This document shows, piece by piece, positions 8,629-16,510 of a DNA stretch of 64,000 nt. Below the pieces are notes generated by a model. That model ran no database searches and had not been told where the DNA came from. It saw nothing but the letters and a program-made list of their open reading frames with translations. Numbering within the stretch: the stretch's first letter is position 1; each line of letters starts with the position of its first letter. This DNA is from a virus. The position numbers were made by a program, and so were the translations under genes. Location: IMG/VR virus record IMGVR_UViG_3300024255_000011, positions 1 through 64,000 of that record; one strand, written 5' to 3'.

Positions 8629-8696
8629 TTAACACACTTCATCATTAGTGTTATACTTGTAGTGTAACAACAAATGGGATGAGTAGCTTAGCTATC
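8629..8696 (+). promoter_or_regulatory. Conserved promoter element, copy A, pointing antisense
   Basis: The plus strand has TTAACA (8629-8634), 17 bases, then an extended -10 TGTTATACT ending at 8657. The following transcribed stretch (about 8661-8696), including TAGCTTAGCTA, is nearly identical to copy B at 39849-39917. No plus-strand gene lies downstream. A transcript would run antisense to the 142-residue gene and uvsW. The element contains the stop codon of the 142-residue gene. Confidence 0.6.
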
Positions 8697-9116
8697 AGTT
8701 GATAAGTCAGGACTGCCATCAAAGATGCCCTCTAGTTTCTTTCTAAAGGAATCTATCTTATCAACAAACCCTGGATTCTTTTTGGTTTCAACCTTTCTTT
8801 TGATTGGAGAAGTTACTTTAGCAGCGATGAGAGCTTTCTCATAAAATTCAATACCGAATTTATCTAACTCTGACATCGTAACAACGTGTGTGCGATTCAC
8901 AATGGTGAGATCGTCATTAGAAAATAACATCCATCGTTTAGGAATAAGACCAGAGATTACAACTCCCTTCTCTGTGTCTATTGTAGTGTTCTCATTAATT
9001 GTTATGGGGTTAGACAATACATAAAAGTCTGTGCCATTTTCCTCTGTTGAATACACTTCTGCAAGAACTTCCTCACCAGTAATCATTTTGATTGTGGCGT
9101 GAAATGGATCTAACAT
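8688..9116 (-). CDS. Sm-like (LSM fold) small protein downstream of uvsW
   Basis: The protein has 142 residues. Residues 5-60 (FHATIKMITGEEVLAEV, then strands FYVLSNPITI and KGVVISGL) look like an Sm/LSM barrel, a fold that often binds RNA or forms rings. The C-terminal third is helical and basic, then acidic (FDGSPDLSTDS). Such genes are common next to uvsW in marine T4-like phages, but their role is not established to my knowledge. The start overlaps the uvsW stop by seven bases. A late promoter core lies 23 bases upstream, inside uvsW. Confidence 0.75.
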   Translation of the reverse strand: MLDPFHATIKMITGEEVLAEVYSTEENGTDFYVLSNPITINENTTIDTEKGVVISGLIPKRWMLFSNDDLTIVNRTHVVTMSELDKFGIEFYEKALIAAKVTSPIKRKVETKKNPGFVDKIDSFRKKLEGIFDGSPDLSTDS

Positions 9117-10591
9117 AAATTTAAAACTCCCTCATTGGTATTTATTGCCACTTCAGAAATGCGATACTCGAAATTCTCATCACAATAATACTTGATTCTT
9201 TCTGCAAGGTGTGTCAAGGTAAAGTTATTCCTCCCTCCACTCTTTCTAAAGTCATCTGCAATATCATATAACTTTACTTTACTCTTTGACTTTGTCTTCC
9301 TCAGACCTCTGCCAATGCTCTGAAGGACACGTATACGAGACTTAGATGGAGAAGCAAAAATAACATGGTGGAGATTTTTGATATTAACACCAGTAGACAT
9401 AGTACCATAGCTACCAAGGATGATATTATTATCAGATCCTTCACACACCGAACGAACTTCCTCCCTCTTTTTAACATCCACATCTCCATGGATGAGATGA
9501 ACTGGTCTGTCAGTGATCGTATCGATAAGTTCCGCAAGTGGGATGCCATGCCCCTCCACTCTAGCGAAGAGAACCAACACGTTACCCTTGAGATCATCGG
9601 CAAGTTTGCAGATGAATTCGTTTCGTTCTTGTAGTAACCCAATTCTCTCAATCTCATCATTGTAAGTTTCGAAAACTTCTGGGGGGTGTTTGAGTTGGAT
9701 GATTTCGACTTTAAGTTTAGCAAGGAATCCCTTCTCCATTAAATCAGCAGAGGATGTGGTTTTATAAACAGGTCCAAAGTGTCCTTCTAATATTAACTTA
9801 TGAACGTTCTTTCCGTCAAGTGTACCAGTAAAACCATACCTCCACTTTGCATCAGGCATCTTCTTCATAATGCCACCCAAACACTTTGCCTTAAAGTTGT
9901 GGCACTCATCTCCTATCACCCCATCAAACTGCCTGAACCACTTCTTTTCCATACCATAGATGGATTGCCAGGTGGAAATGGTACAGGGTGCTGTGGTGTC
10001 CAGAGAGTGTCCCTGATAAATCTTATGCATATTATCCTCTTCCCAACCATAGTCCAGGAAGTCCTTATACATCTGTTCCACCAGTGACTTGGAGGGAACA
10101 ACCAACAACACTCTCTTACCAATAGACTTCAGGTATCTACAGATAGAGTAAATCATAAGAGACTTACCTGACCCTGTGGGGGACAGAATAGTCTTTCTGT
10201 GTTCCTTTAGTGCATGAAACACTGTCTCCACCTGGTACTCTCTTGGTGTTACAGAGGATATCTTATTCATAAACAACTCCACACCCTCATAGAACACCCT
10301 CTCATCCACCTCATAAGGGACTCCATAAAAAGAGTTGTCCTCAAACTCCCAAGTGTACCCATGCCTGTCTAACCACTTGCACAGTTGGTATGTGAGACCT
10401 GCTGGCATTGATTTGGTGTGAGTGGATAACAATCGCACCTTTCCATCCCAGTACTTCTTCCTGTAAGCAGGAGAAAAGGAAGCGCCCTCTACATCAAAAG
10501 AGAATGCTTCCTGTAATTCGTATAGGATGTGGGGTTCACAATCCAGAGTAATATCAATCTCGTTCTTCTTCTGAATAACGCAGTCAGTCAT
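9110..10591 (-). CDS. uvsW: UvsW DNA/RNA helicase (superfamily 2)
   Basis: The protein has 493 residues, close to T4 UvsW. After an N-terminal double-stranded-DNA-contact region come the helicase motifs: Q-type REYQ (117-120), Walker A PTGSGKS (138-144), DECH box (228-231), motif III GFTGTLDG (about 254-261) and motif VI QSIGRGLRK near residue 430. UvsW unwinds R-loops and branched DNA, and switches replication from origin-dependent to recombination-dependent mode. A late promoter core lies 20 bases upstream, in keeping with late expression of UvsW in T4. It is separated from uvsY here by five appendage genes. Confidence 0.97.
   Translation of the reverse strand: MTDCVIQKKNEIDITLDCEPHILYELQEAFSFDVEGASFSPAYRKKYWDGKVRLLSTHTKSMPAGLTYQLCKWLDRHGYTWEFEDNSFYGVPYEVDERVFYEGVELFMNKISSVTPREYQVETVFHALKEHRKTILSPTGSGKSLMIYSICRYLKSIGKRVLLVVPSKSLVEQMYKDFLDYGWEEDNMHKIYQGHSLDTTAPCTISTWQSIYGMEKKWFRQFDGVIGDECHNFKAKCLGGIMKKMPDAKWRYGFTGTLDGKNVHKLILEGHFGPVYKTTSSADLMEKGFLAKLKVEIIQLKHPPEVFETYNDEIERIGLLQERNEFICKLADDLKGNVLVLFARVEGHGIPLAELIDTITDRPVHLIHGDVDVKKREEVRSVCEGSDNNIILGSYGTMSTGVNIKNLHHVIFASPSKSRIRVLQSIGRGLRKTKSKSKVKLYDIADDFRKSGGRNNFTLTHLAERIKYYCDENFEYRISEVAINTNEGVLNLC
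9139..9145 (-). promoter_or_regulatory. Late promoter core upstream of the Sm-like gene
   Basis: The minus strand reads GGCAATAAATACC inside the 3' end of uvsW, 23 bases before the ATG at 9116. Confidence 0.55.
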
Positions 10592-10610
10592 AACAAAGTG
10601 TTGCTATGAC

Positions 10611-10617
10611 TATTTAT
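10611..10617 (-). promoter_or_regulatory. Late promoter core upstream of uvsW
   Basis: The minus strand reads ATAATAAATAGTC, 20 bases before the uvsW ATG at 10591. Confidence 0.6.
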
Positions 10618-10622
10618 TATGG

Positions 10623-12428
10623 TTACCAGACTCCAGTAATTATTACTTCAAGATCTGTGCCGGTAGGCCATTTGTCATGATTGGTCGCACCGGTTGAAAG
10701 AATGAGATCCGAGTCTCCATAAAACGATTCGATTTTGTTGATCTGACCTTTATATATGAGATTCTTATTCTTAGTCTGAACTGTGATCTCAGCATTATTG
10801 TAGGATCCTCTGTAGTCGCTAAATTGCTTGCCGCCTAATGTTCTCGCTCTTATTTTTCTACAATTTCCAGTCCAAACATTATATTTGTCGCCACTGGCCA
10901 AAGGACAAAAATAGTTCGCATTTATTGAAGTAGGGGACGTTGTTACCTTCCAGGTTGGGAGTGCCGGTGCTGGTGGGGAACTTACTGTAAAGGAAATCCG
11001 CTCAGTCACTGTATCTCCACCAACACCTGTGGCCTCAACGTAATATCCATACGAGCCCGCAACTGATGGCACTGCCCTATATGAACCCGAGAGATCAGTG
11101 CTGTAAGTGGTGCTGCCAGCATATAACCTAGCACTCACTGCATCTTCTGTGTCCCAATATACAGTGAAGGAGTTGCCGGTAGTAGGGCTACTAGGAGTCT
11201 TATAGAAGTTAGTGATTTTTGGTAATGGTGGTGGTGCAACAACCTTGACTGATGTAGATTGAGTCACTGTGACTCCATCAGTACCAACGGCGTTAAGAAT
11301 GTAAGTAAGAGTTCCTGTATTTCCTGGGCTGGTAAATGTGAGATTTGATTTACCAGTAAAAGATTGTACATCACCATTTGGTTGAGTAATCTCAACTGAT
11401 TTATAATCAACTACATCCCAAAAGAGTGTGTATGCATTTCCAGTAGTTACTTCACTGACGTTAATATTAAACTGATTCACCCTGGCTGGTAGACCAAAGA
11501 GTTCTTTAAACCTATCACCAGTTACTTTATAAGTTACATCATTTACATCAGTACAAACAAGGAAATCAGTGTCCAAAAGTTCTGGTAAACTAATGGGGTT
11601 ACCATCAATTTGATCAATTAAAATTTCATTTGACGCCTGAAATGAGGCAGTTGAAGTCAGTGTAAGAGTTCTATTTGACTCATTTACATCACCAATCACT
11701 CCAGTTACAGTACCACCAAACTGCTTCACTCTCATGTTAACCTTATACTTACTCATATCAGTACCTTGTGCCAATACGAGTTTTGTTGCGGTAACATTAC
11801 TCTTAAGTTTTGCTCCATCAAGGTTAATATAGTTGATAACTGCGGTACATGCTTGTCCCGCGTTGTTCTTTTGACGAATTGAAAACTCTTCAACCTGTCC
11901 AGAAAAAGGTACACTGAAAACTTCAGGCTCGGAGTCCCATGCACTTAGTTCTAATACAACAATATTGTTGATGAGCATCTGACCCAATCGTGAGGAGCTA
12001 TGGAACCCAGCTTTGATTTCGATGCTACCATATACATCAATAGGTTGAGGGAACTCAACAACTAAGTCATGTTTGATGCCATTGTTAGTGTATGACTTGA
12101 ACGAAGTACTTTCGTCTCCGTCAAACATATTCTCATACACCCTCAATTCCTGTTGTACAGGAGCAAAAGGAGGAGAGGTCTCATCTAACCTCAGCTCAGT
12201 ATTTCTATCTCTGATATAGGCATATTGTTCATAATTTAGATCTACTGTAACTGTAGAAACTGAACTAATGACATCAAGATTAAGAGGCAACTTGAATCCA
12301 TATTGAAGACCATCTCTCTCTAGGAGTAGTGTGTCATCCTGCCTCAACTTTTCCTTCAATTCAGTGGCAGGGCACCTGAATTGCTGGTCGCCTCTATTAA
12401 CCAGAAAATTAGAACTCCGAATGCCCAT
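10623..12428 (-). CDS. Virion appendage protein with tandem N-terminal modules and two Ig-like domains
   Basis: The protein has 601 residues. The N-terminus has two copies of a short module: SNFLVNRGDQQFRCPATELK, then DDTLLLERDGLQYGFKL. The same double arrangement opens the BspA-type protein at 15407. A central beta-rich part (residues 80-310) includes a stretch about strained tissue-like jelly-roll strands (VVEFPQPIDVYGSIEIKAGF). Two related Ig or PKD-like domains follow (about 320-490), each with GNxxTxxWD and a closing VTxxxSxxV strand, joined by a Pro-rich linker. The C-terminal 110 residues form an unknown domain ending in VIITGVW. It is probably a fibre or surface-decoration protein. 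Confidence 0.7.
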   Translation of the reverse strand: MGIRSSNFLVNRGDQQFRCPATELKEKLRQDDTLLLERDGLQYGFKLPLNLDVISSVSTVTVDLNYEQYAYIRDRNTELRLDETSPPFAPVQQELRVYENMFDGDESTSFKSYTNNGIKHDLVVEFPQPIDVYGSIEIKAGFHSSSRLGQMLINNIVVLELSAWDSEPEVFSVPFSGQVEEFSIRQKNNAGQACTAVINYINLDGAKLKSNVTATKLVLAQGTDMSKYKVNMRVKQFGGTVTGVIGDVNESNRTLTLTSTASFQASNEILIDQIDGNPISLPELLDTDFLVCTDVNDVTYKVTGDRFKELFGLPARVNQFNINVSEVTTGNAYTLFWDVVDYKSVEITQPNGDVQSFTGKSNLTFTSPGNTGTLTYILNAVGTDGVTVTQSTSVKVVAPPPLPKITNFYKTPSSPTTGNSFTVYWDTEDAVSARLYAGSTTYSTDLSGSYRAVPSVAGSYGYYVEATGVGGDTVTERISFTVSSPPAPALPTWKVTTSPTSINANYFCPLASGDKYNVWTGNCRKIRARTLGGKQFSDYRGSYNNAEITVQTKNKNLIYKGQINKIESFYGDSDLILSTGATNHDKWPTGTDLEVIITGVW

Positions 12429-12433
12429 AATTA

Positions 12434-12796
12434 TTAAGTGCTCAGCAGTGGTAGTGTGTTAATATTCCTTGGCATTTTTGTGTTAACTGAATCGTCAACA
12501 TATTTTTTGTTGGTGATGTGTTCATCGTCAGTGGCAACACCAGTGTAAGATACATAGTCCGGGCCACTATAAAATAAATTCTCACCATCAATATCAACAC
12601 CGGATTTCATAGCAAATCCGCCAGCAACTCTTAGAGCTACTCCAGATGATGGTTGTACGTCTACTCTACCAGTAAATTGTCCGCCTGTTTTAGGTACAAC
12701 ATTGTCTGTTTTTGCAATACCAGAATCAGTGAATGTTACATGGTAGGAGGTATCCCCCCTACCAACAAGAAGTTTATCAGAATTTTGGATAGCCAT
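12434..12796 (-). CDS. Small appendage protein with shared N-terminal module
   Basis: The protein has 120 residues. It opens SDKLLVGRGDTSYHVTF, the short module shared by many proteins here. GGQFTGRVDV and DEHITNKKYVDDSV follow, both typical of phage tail fibre joints. It ends TKMPRNINTLPLLST, which resembles the tails of the two neighbouring proteins. It is probably a minor fibre or a decoration subunit. It lies one base after the next gene's coding region and five bases before the 601-residue gene, so the block is likely one transcript. Confidence 0.7.
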   Translation of the reverse strand: MAIQNSDKLLVGRGDTSYHVTFTDSGIAKTDNVVPKTGGQFTGRVDVQPSSGVALRVAGGFAMKSGVDIDGENLFYSGPDYVSYTGVATDDEHITNKKYVDDSVNTKMPRNINTLPLLST

Positions 12797-12797
12797 A

Positions 12798-13763
12798 TCA
12801 TACAGGGAGAGCGGAAAGTGTGGTTAGATCCATTGGAACTCTAGATCCCAGATCTACTTTAGTGTAAGAGAAGGTACCATTAGAAGAATTGTAAGACAAC
12901 TCACCTTTACTTCCAGCGGTCTCAGTTACATTATCAACACTGAAGGAATCATAACTCAGTCCTCCACCAATTGCACCAACATAACTCCATACAGTACCAT
13001 TATAAGCAATAAACTCACCACCTGTGGCCCCAGCGGGAAGAGATGCCTGTACTTCTGCACCAAAGGAGGCGTCAACAGCTCCAACCCCTGTGTTTACAAA
13101 CAAAGTACCAGATGTCACATCATCTAAAGTTGGTGCGGTACCAGTGACATCAATGTTACCACTGAAGTCAAGGTTGGAGCTCAGTACAATCTCTTTAGCC
13201 TGCCACTCACCTGCTGATTCGTTGTAGTAAAGTACTTGATTGTTTGTGACGCCTGTGACTGTTACATCACTTACACCATCAAGAGTAAGAGCATCAAGAG
13301 CTGCAGCGTTTGCAGCGTCACCAGCAGCTCTGTCAATGGCTTCTTGAGTCAGATCATTACTAATCTGTTGCTCAGCTGCTTCAGCTCTGGTCTTCTCTGC
13401 CAGATCACCTGCAATTCTGTCAGCCTCTTCTTGAGTAATGTCATCAGAGAGACCAGATTCAACTGTTTGTGCTCTGGCTTTCTCAGTGGCAATGTCATCA
13501 GAGAGACCAGCCTCAGCTTGTTCTGCTCTGGCTTTCTCAGTGGCAACATCATCAGAGAGGTCAGATTCAGCTAGTTCTGCTCTGGCTTTCTCAGCAGCAA
13601 TGTCGGAAGAAAGTGCAGACTCTGCATTTTGTGCTCTAACCTTTTCTGCTTCTACAGCTGCAAGAGAGTCAGCTTCAATAGATTGTTTTACTTCGTTATA
13701 AGAAATATTATAGGATGATTGTCCTCTACCTACAAGGAGTAGGTCATTATTTTGGAGTGTCAT
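12798..13763 (-). CDS. Coiled-coil fibre protein with shared N-terminal module
   Basis: The protein has 321 residues. The N-terminal module NNDLLLVGRGQSSYNISYNE is followed by a coiled coil of repeated 15-residue units (for example LSDDIATEKARAQ) at about residues 30-150. A beta domain typical of phage fibres follows (DGVSDVTVTGVTNNQVLYYN). The last residues are VPMDLTTLSALPV, a tail shared with neighbours. The repeats point to a trimeric rod. It is encoded directly upstream of the 120-residue protein. Confidence 0.75.
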   Translation of the reverse strand: MTLQNNDLLLVGRGQSSYNISYNEVKQSIEADSLAAVEAEKVRAQNAESALSSDIAAEKARAELAESDLSDDVATEKARAEQAEAGLSDDIATEKARAQTVESGLSDDITQEEADRIAGDLAEKTRAEAAEQQISNDLTQEAIDRAAGDAANAAALDALTLDGVSDVTVTGVTNNQVLYYNESAGEWQAKEIVLSSNLDFSGNIDVTGTAPTLDDVTSGTLFVNTGVGAVDASFGAEVQASLPAGATGGEFIAYNGTVWSYVGAIGGGLSYDSFSVDNVTETAGSKGELSYNSSNGTFSYTKVDLGSRVPMDLTTLSALPV

Positions 13764-13765
13764 AG

Positions 13766-14032
13766 TTAGAATCTAGATGCTGGGAGATGGTTTAGGGTAG
13801 ACAGGTTGCGTGGTACCACAACCTCTGAGGCATTAATTACAAGGTCTGTAATTGCACCAGCAATTACAGGAGTTGGTTCCTCGTCAGGTCCATTACTAAG
13901 ATAGAGTTCTGGGGCAGCTGGATCATAAAACATTTCACCAGCATTACCTTTGAACTCGTCAACTCCACGAGCACCCAACTTTTCTACTAAAAGTCTGTAT
14001 ACAGACTTAAGTGGTGTGAGTTGTGAGGCCAT
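13766..14032 (-). CDS. Small unknown virion-type protein
   Basis: The protein has 88 residues. A segment GNAGEMFYDPAAPELYLSNG resembles the parameter-display motif common in phage fibres (ending in a Tyr and a Gly turn). The C-terminus VVPRNLSTLNHLP matches the tails of the two downstream proteins. A late promoter core (CTAAATA) lies about 20 bases upstream. It is likely the first gene of an appendage operon that runs to base 10623. Confidence 0.65.
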   Translation of the reverse strand: MASQLTPLKSVYRLLVEKLGARGVDEFKGNAGEMFYDPAAPELYLSNGPDEEPTPVIAGAITDLVINASEVVVPRNLSTLNHLPASRF

Positions 14033-14050
14033 AAAACCAAATGTTTCTTT

Positions 14051-14057
14051 TATTTAG
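14051..14057 (-). promoter_or_regulatory. Late promoter core for the appendage operon 14032-10623
   Basis: The minus strand reads TTTCTAAATAAAAG, 19 bases before the ATG at 14032. Confidence 0.55.
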
Positions 14058-14344
14058 AAACCTTCGGATCTCAATTTTGTATCAATAACTTCTACATGAC
14101 TACAGGAACCCTTCCACTGGTACCAGTGGTATTTCATTTGGTCGTATGACTCAAAGGTAACTGACTTACCATTGGTAAGTGCTATTTTGTATTCGTGTCT
14201 GTCATAGTGTTTGTCACAGTACGTTGTGAATGTTTCGCCATCTTTATAGGCCATGTGAGTTCCATTGCAAAAGTTAGTAATCCAATAAAGGCAAAGATAA
14301 AAATATGTGATATCATGTTCCGTTAACAAATCTACGCCATTCAA
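14054..14344 (-). CDS. Small unknown protein overlapping the end of uvsY
   Basis: The open frame encodes 96 residues from an ATG that lies 32 bases inside uvsY. The first 30 residues are hydrophobic (ITYFYLCLYWITNF) and could be a membrane helix or an unused extension. A later ATG (MAYKDGETF) would give 66 residues. The rest is polar with Cys, His and Trp residues (YCDKHYDRHEY, YHWYQWKGSCSHVE), suggesting a small metal-binding or compact fold. I do not recognise it, and the start is uncertain. Confidence 0.5.
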   Translation of the reverse strand: MNGVDLLTEHDITYFYLCLYWITNFCNGTHMAYKDGETFTTYCDKHYDRHEYKIALTNGKSVTFESYDQMKYHWYQWKGSCSHVEVIDTKLRSEGF

Positions 14345-14738
14345 TCATATTCTTGACATTGAATGACATTTGATGAATCTGTTTTAGAATCTCAGATAAT
14401 GAATTGAGTGTTGTCTCATACAACGCAACTTTCATTTCGACTTTATTAACAGTCTCATCAACCGCAACCCACGACGGAACCTCCGATCGAATGAGTTTGT
14501 AATTGAACGGAGCATCCTCATACATATCTGGAGTTCCTCTACCAGAATAATACAGAGTTCTAAGATGAACAAGTTTATTTTGTTCTTGCTTCGCCTTCTT
14601 AAGTAGGAGCGAGTATTCATTGTGAAGAGTAATATATTTTGAGTGTAGTTGAGGAATCTTCATGGACGTGGTATCCAACATCACATCATCAAATACACTA
14701 TCCTTGGCCCACATGTTTTGGATAGTTTCAAGGTCCAT
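14313..14738 (-). CDS. uvsY: UvsY recombination mediator
   Basis: The protein has 141 residues (T4 UvsY has 137). It has the shared YYSGRGTPD segment near residue 64 and ends IEWRRFVNGT, like the C-terminal helix of T4 UvsY. It loads the UvsX recombinase onto single-stranded DNA coated with gp32. Its ATG overlaps the stop of the tail-tube-fold gene (TAATG). Confidence 0.9.
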   Translation of the reverse strand: MDLETIQNMWAKDSVFDDVMLDTTSMKIPQLHSKYITLHNEYSLLLKKAKQEQNKLVHLRTLYYSGRGTPDMYEDAPFNYKLIRSEVPSWVAVDETVNKVEMKVALYETTLNSLSEILKQIHQMSFNVKNMIEWRRFVNGT

Positions 14739-15400
14739 TAAATCTGTACGCCCTCCTGAGAACGTCTGTAATTAGGTATCATGGAGCTGTCAGTTGATTG
14801 AGCAGCATCCCACACAAAATAATCATAGTAATTATAACGCATCACCACCTCTGCAGTAAAGTAGTTTACATCTGAAACACTAGAATCAAAATTTAGTGTG
14901 GTGAGTGAGATGGGGAAGGCATCTCTAAACACAAACTCACTGACTGGTTGGTAATTACTGGACAGAATAAACAAAGAACAATCACACTTCCACTGGTCAG
15001 GGTTGTACTTCAGTGCTGCATTGTCATCAGTTCTCTTATTAATGCTATCCAATGACCCTCTTCCATACTTAAATTCTTTACTGCTGTATGGTGTTGCAAT
15101 CTCCCTCATCCAGTCATGAACCTGGTAGTAGTTCTTCATGTTCTCATCCACCAGAAACTTGATGTACAAGTCCTCATAGTATAACTCATCACCAGGGTGG
15201 CGTAGTTTATTATACCTTGTGCCTGTATCTGCACTCTCCATAGTGATGGAAGGCACAGATGCAGACTGACAGAAGAAGTCTACCCCACGCATATTGCTAA
15301 TGGTAAACTTGAACCCAATGGGAGACAAGAAGTTTCTGTTCTCAATGGATACAAACTTCTGCTCCGGGGGCATTGAGTTGTTATTACTTTGTAATGCCAT
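14738..15400 (-). CDS. Tail-tube-fold protein, probably tail completion or tube initiator
   Basis: The protein has 220 residues and follows the gp19/gp54 fold pattern: an N-terminal strand with NRNFLSPIGFKFTISNMRGV, a central YYEDLYIKFLVDENMKNYYQVHDW, and a closing antiparallel pair (TAEVVMRYNYYDYFVW). In marine T4-like phages the gene between gp23 and uvsY is commonly annotated as gp3, the tail completion and sheath stabiliser. The fold could also fit gp54, which starts the tube. I cannot separate these by eye. It is coupled to uvsY by TAATG. Confidence 0.7.
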   Translation of the reverse strand: MALQSNNNSMPPEQKFVSIENRNFLSPIGFKFTISNMRGVDFFCQSASVPSITMESADTGTRYNKLRHPGDELYYEDLYIKFLVDENMKNYYQVHDWMREIATPYSSKEFKYGRGSLDSINKRTDDNAALKYNPDQWKCDCSLFILSSNYQPVSEFVFRDAFPISLTTLNFDSSVSDVNYFTAEVVMRYNYYDYFVWDAAQSTDSSMIPNYRRSQEGVQI

Positions 15401-15406
15401 ATCTTT

Positions 15407-16492
15407 TTAGGGGCATCCACAAGATCCAAAACAAGGTCTGGGTAGAACCCATGCATCACAGCCTTCGTCGAACCATGAGGAGTAAGAGAGGGTAGGCACA
15501 CACCATTCAGACAGGTCCGAGTTAAATGCTTTACAAGATTTGAACAAACTCAACATTTCCGTCACATTCGACACATCCCATTTACTAAGGTCTGACGTAA
15601 AGTGAGTCGCGTTCTGGAACATATTATTCATTAACGTCACATTCGACACATCCCAATTACTGAGATCCAAAGACAAAGAGGGGTTGTTGCAGCTGTAGAA
15701 CATGAGATCCATGTTTGTCACTTTTGACACGTCGAAACCACTAATGCCATTTTCAGTTATTTGCTTTTGGCCTTTAAACATAGCGAACATAATCGTCACC
15801 TTTGACGTGTCCCAACCACTAAGATCTTGGTTGAAAATGGCTCCCTTGTCACCAAAGAATGTATACGCCATGTTTGTCACGTTTGATGTATCATATCCAG
15901 AGACGTCTCCATTGAAAACTGGACAATTGCCGAACATTGATTGCATATTGGTCACACTAGATGTGTCAATATACTCTACTCCAATCCCAGTAAATTTCGG
16001 ACTCGTATTAACGAGTCCTTCCATACTCGTAACTTTATCAGTTTTTGTATATTCTCCAAATTCAAAATCAGGGCCGTCCGTAGGGTCGGGATCAAAATTA
16101 AATGAAAACAGACCTGATGAATCCACATTACCTACGAATACAACTTCTGCCCCCTTGGGGATCGAGCTGATCTCTCCATTATCCTGCCAATCGTCTTTGA
16201 TCTTTCTCCAAGATTTATAAGGGCCACGAATACCTAAAGAGACTTCATATCCCTTTAGTCCTACACTTTTATTAGTAACATGCCATACAATATCTTCGTT
16301 ATCCCATGGGAGAGGATCAGGTGTAGGATCTGGATCGGGATCGGCGGTCACCTTAACGTTGTAAGTAACACCCGATCTAGTGACCATCAATAAATCATCT
16401 TCTTTTAACTTATCTTTTAGTTCGTCACCCTTACAGGATGAAGGAATACCATTTCTTTGGACAGCAAATAGTAAGTCGTCGGCTTTAGTCAT
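15407..16492 (-). CDS. BspA-type repeat (DUF285) virion protein with tandem N-terminal modules
   Basis: The protein has 361 residues. The N-terminus has the double module (LLFAVQRNGIPSSCKGDELK, then DDLLMVTRSGVTYNVKV), the same as in the 601-residue protein. Seven repeats then follow (about residues 160-345) of the form VTNMxxMFxxxxxFNxDLSxWDTS, the BspA/DUF285 leucine-rich-type surface repeat known from bacterial and mycoplasma adhesins. The C-terminus is Cys-rich (EGCDAWVLPRPCFGSCGCP). It is probably a receptor-binding or decoration protein. It has its own late promoter and sits between the capsid gene and the tail gene, an unusual place for an adhesin. Confidence 0.85.
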   Translation of the reverse strand: MTKADDLLFAVQRNGIPSSCKGDELKDKLKEDDLLMVTRSGVTYNVKVTADPDPDPTPDPLPWDNEDIVWHVTNKSVGLKGYEVSLGIRGPYKSWRKIKDDWQDNGEISSIPKGAEVVFVGNVDSSGLFSFNFDPDPTDGPDFEFGEYTKTDKVTSMEGLVNTSPKFTGIGVEYIDTSSVTNMQSMFGNCPVFNGDVSGYDTSNVTNMAYTFFGDKGAIFNQDLSGWDTSKVTIMFAMFKGQKQITENGISGFDVSKVTNMDLMFYSCNNPSLSLDLSNWDVSNVTLMNNMFQNATHFTSDLSKWDVSNVTEMLSLFKSCKAFNSDLSEWCVPTLSYSSWFDEGCDAWVLPRPCFGSCGCP

Positions 16493-16510
16493 AAGTCTAT
16501 AACTTTTTAG

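Noticed and set aside
15702-16220. 172-codon plus-strand frame opposite the BspA-type repeats
   Set aside because: Its repeats (FVTFDVS) are just the reverse reading of the VTNM/WDVS repeats.
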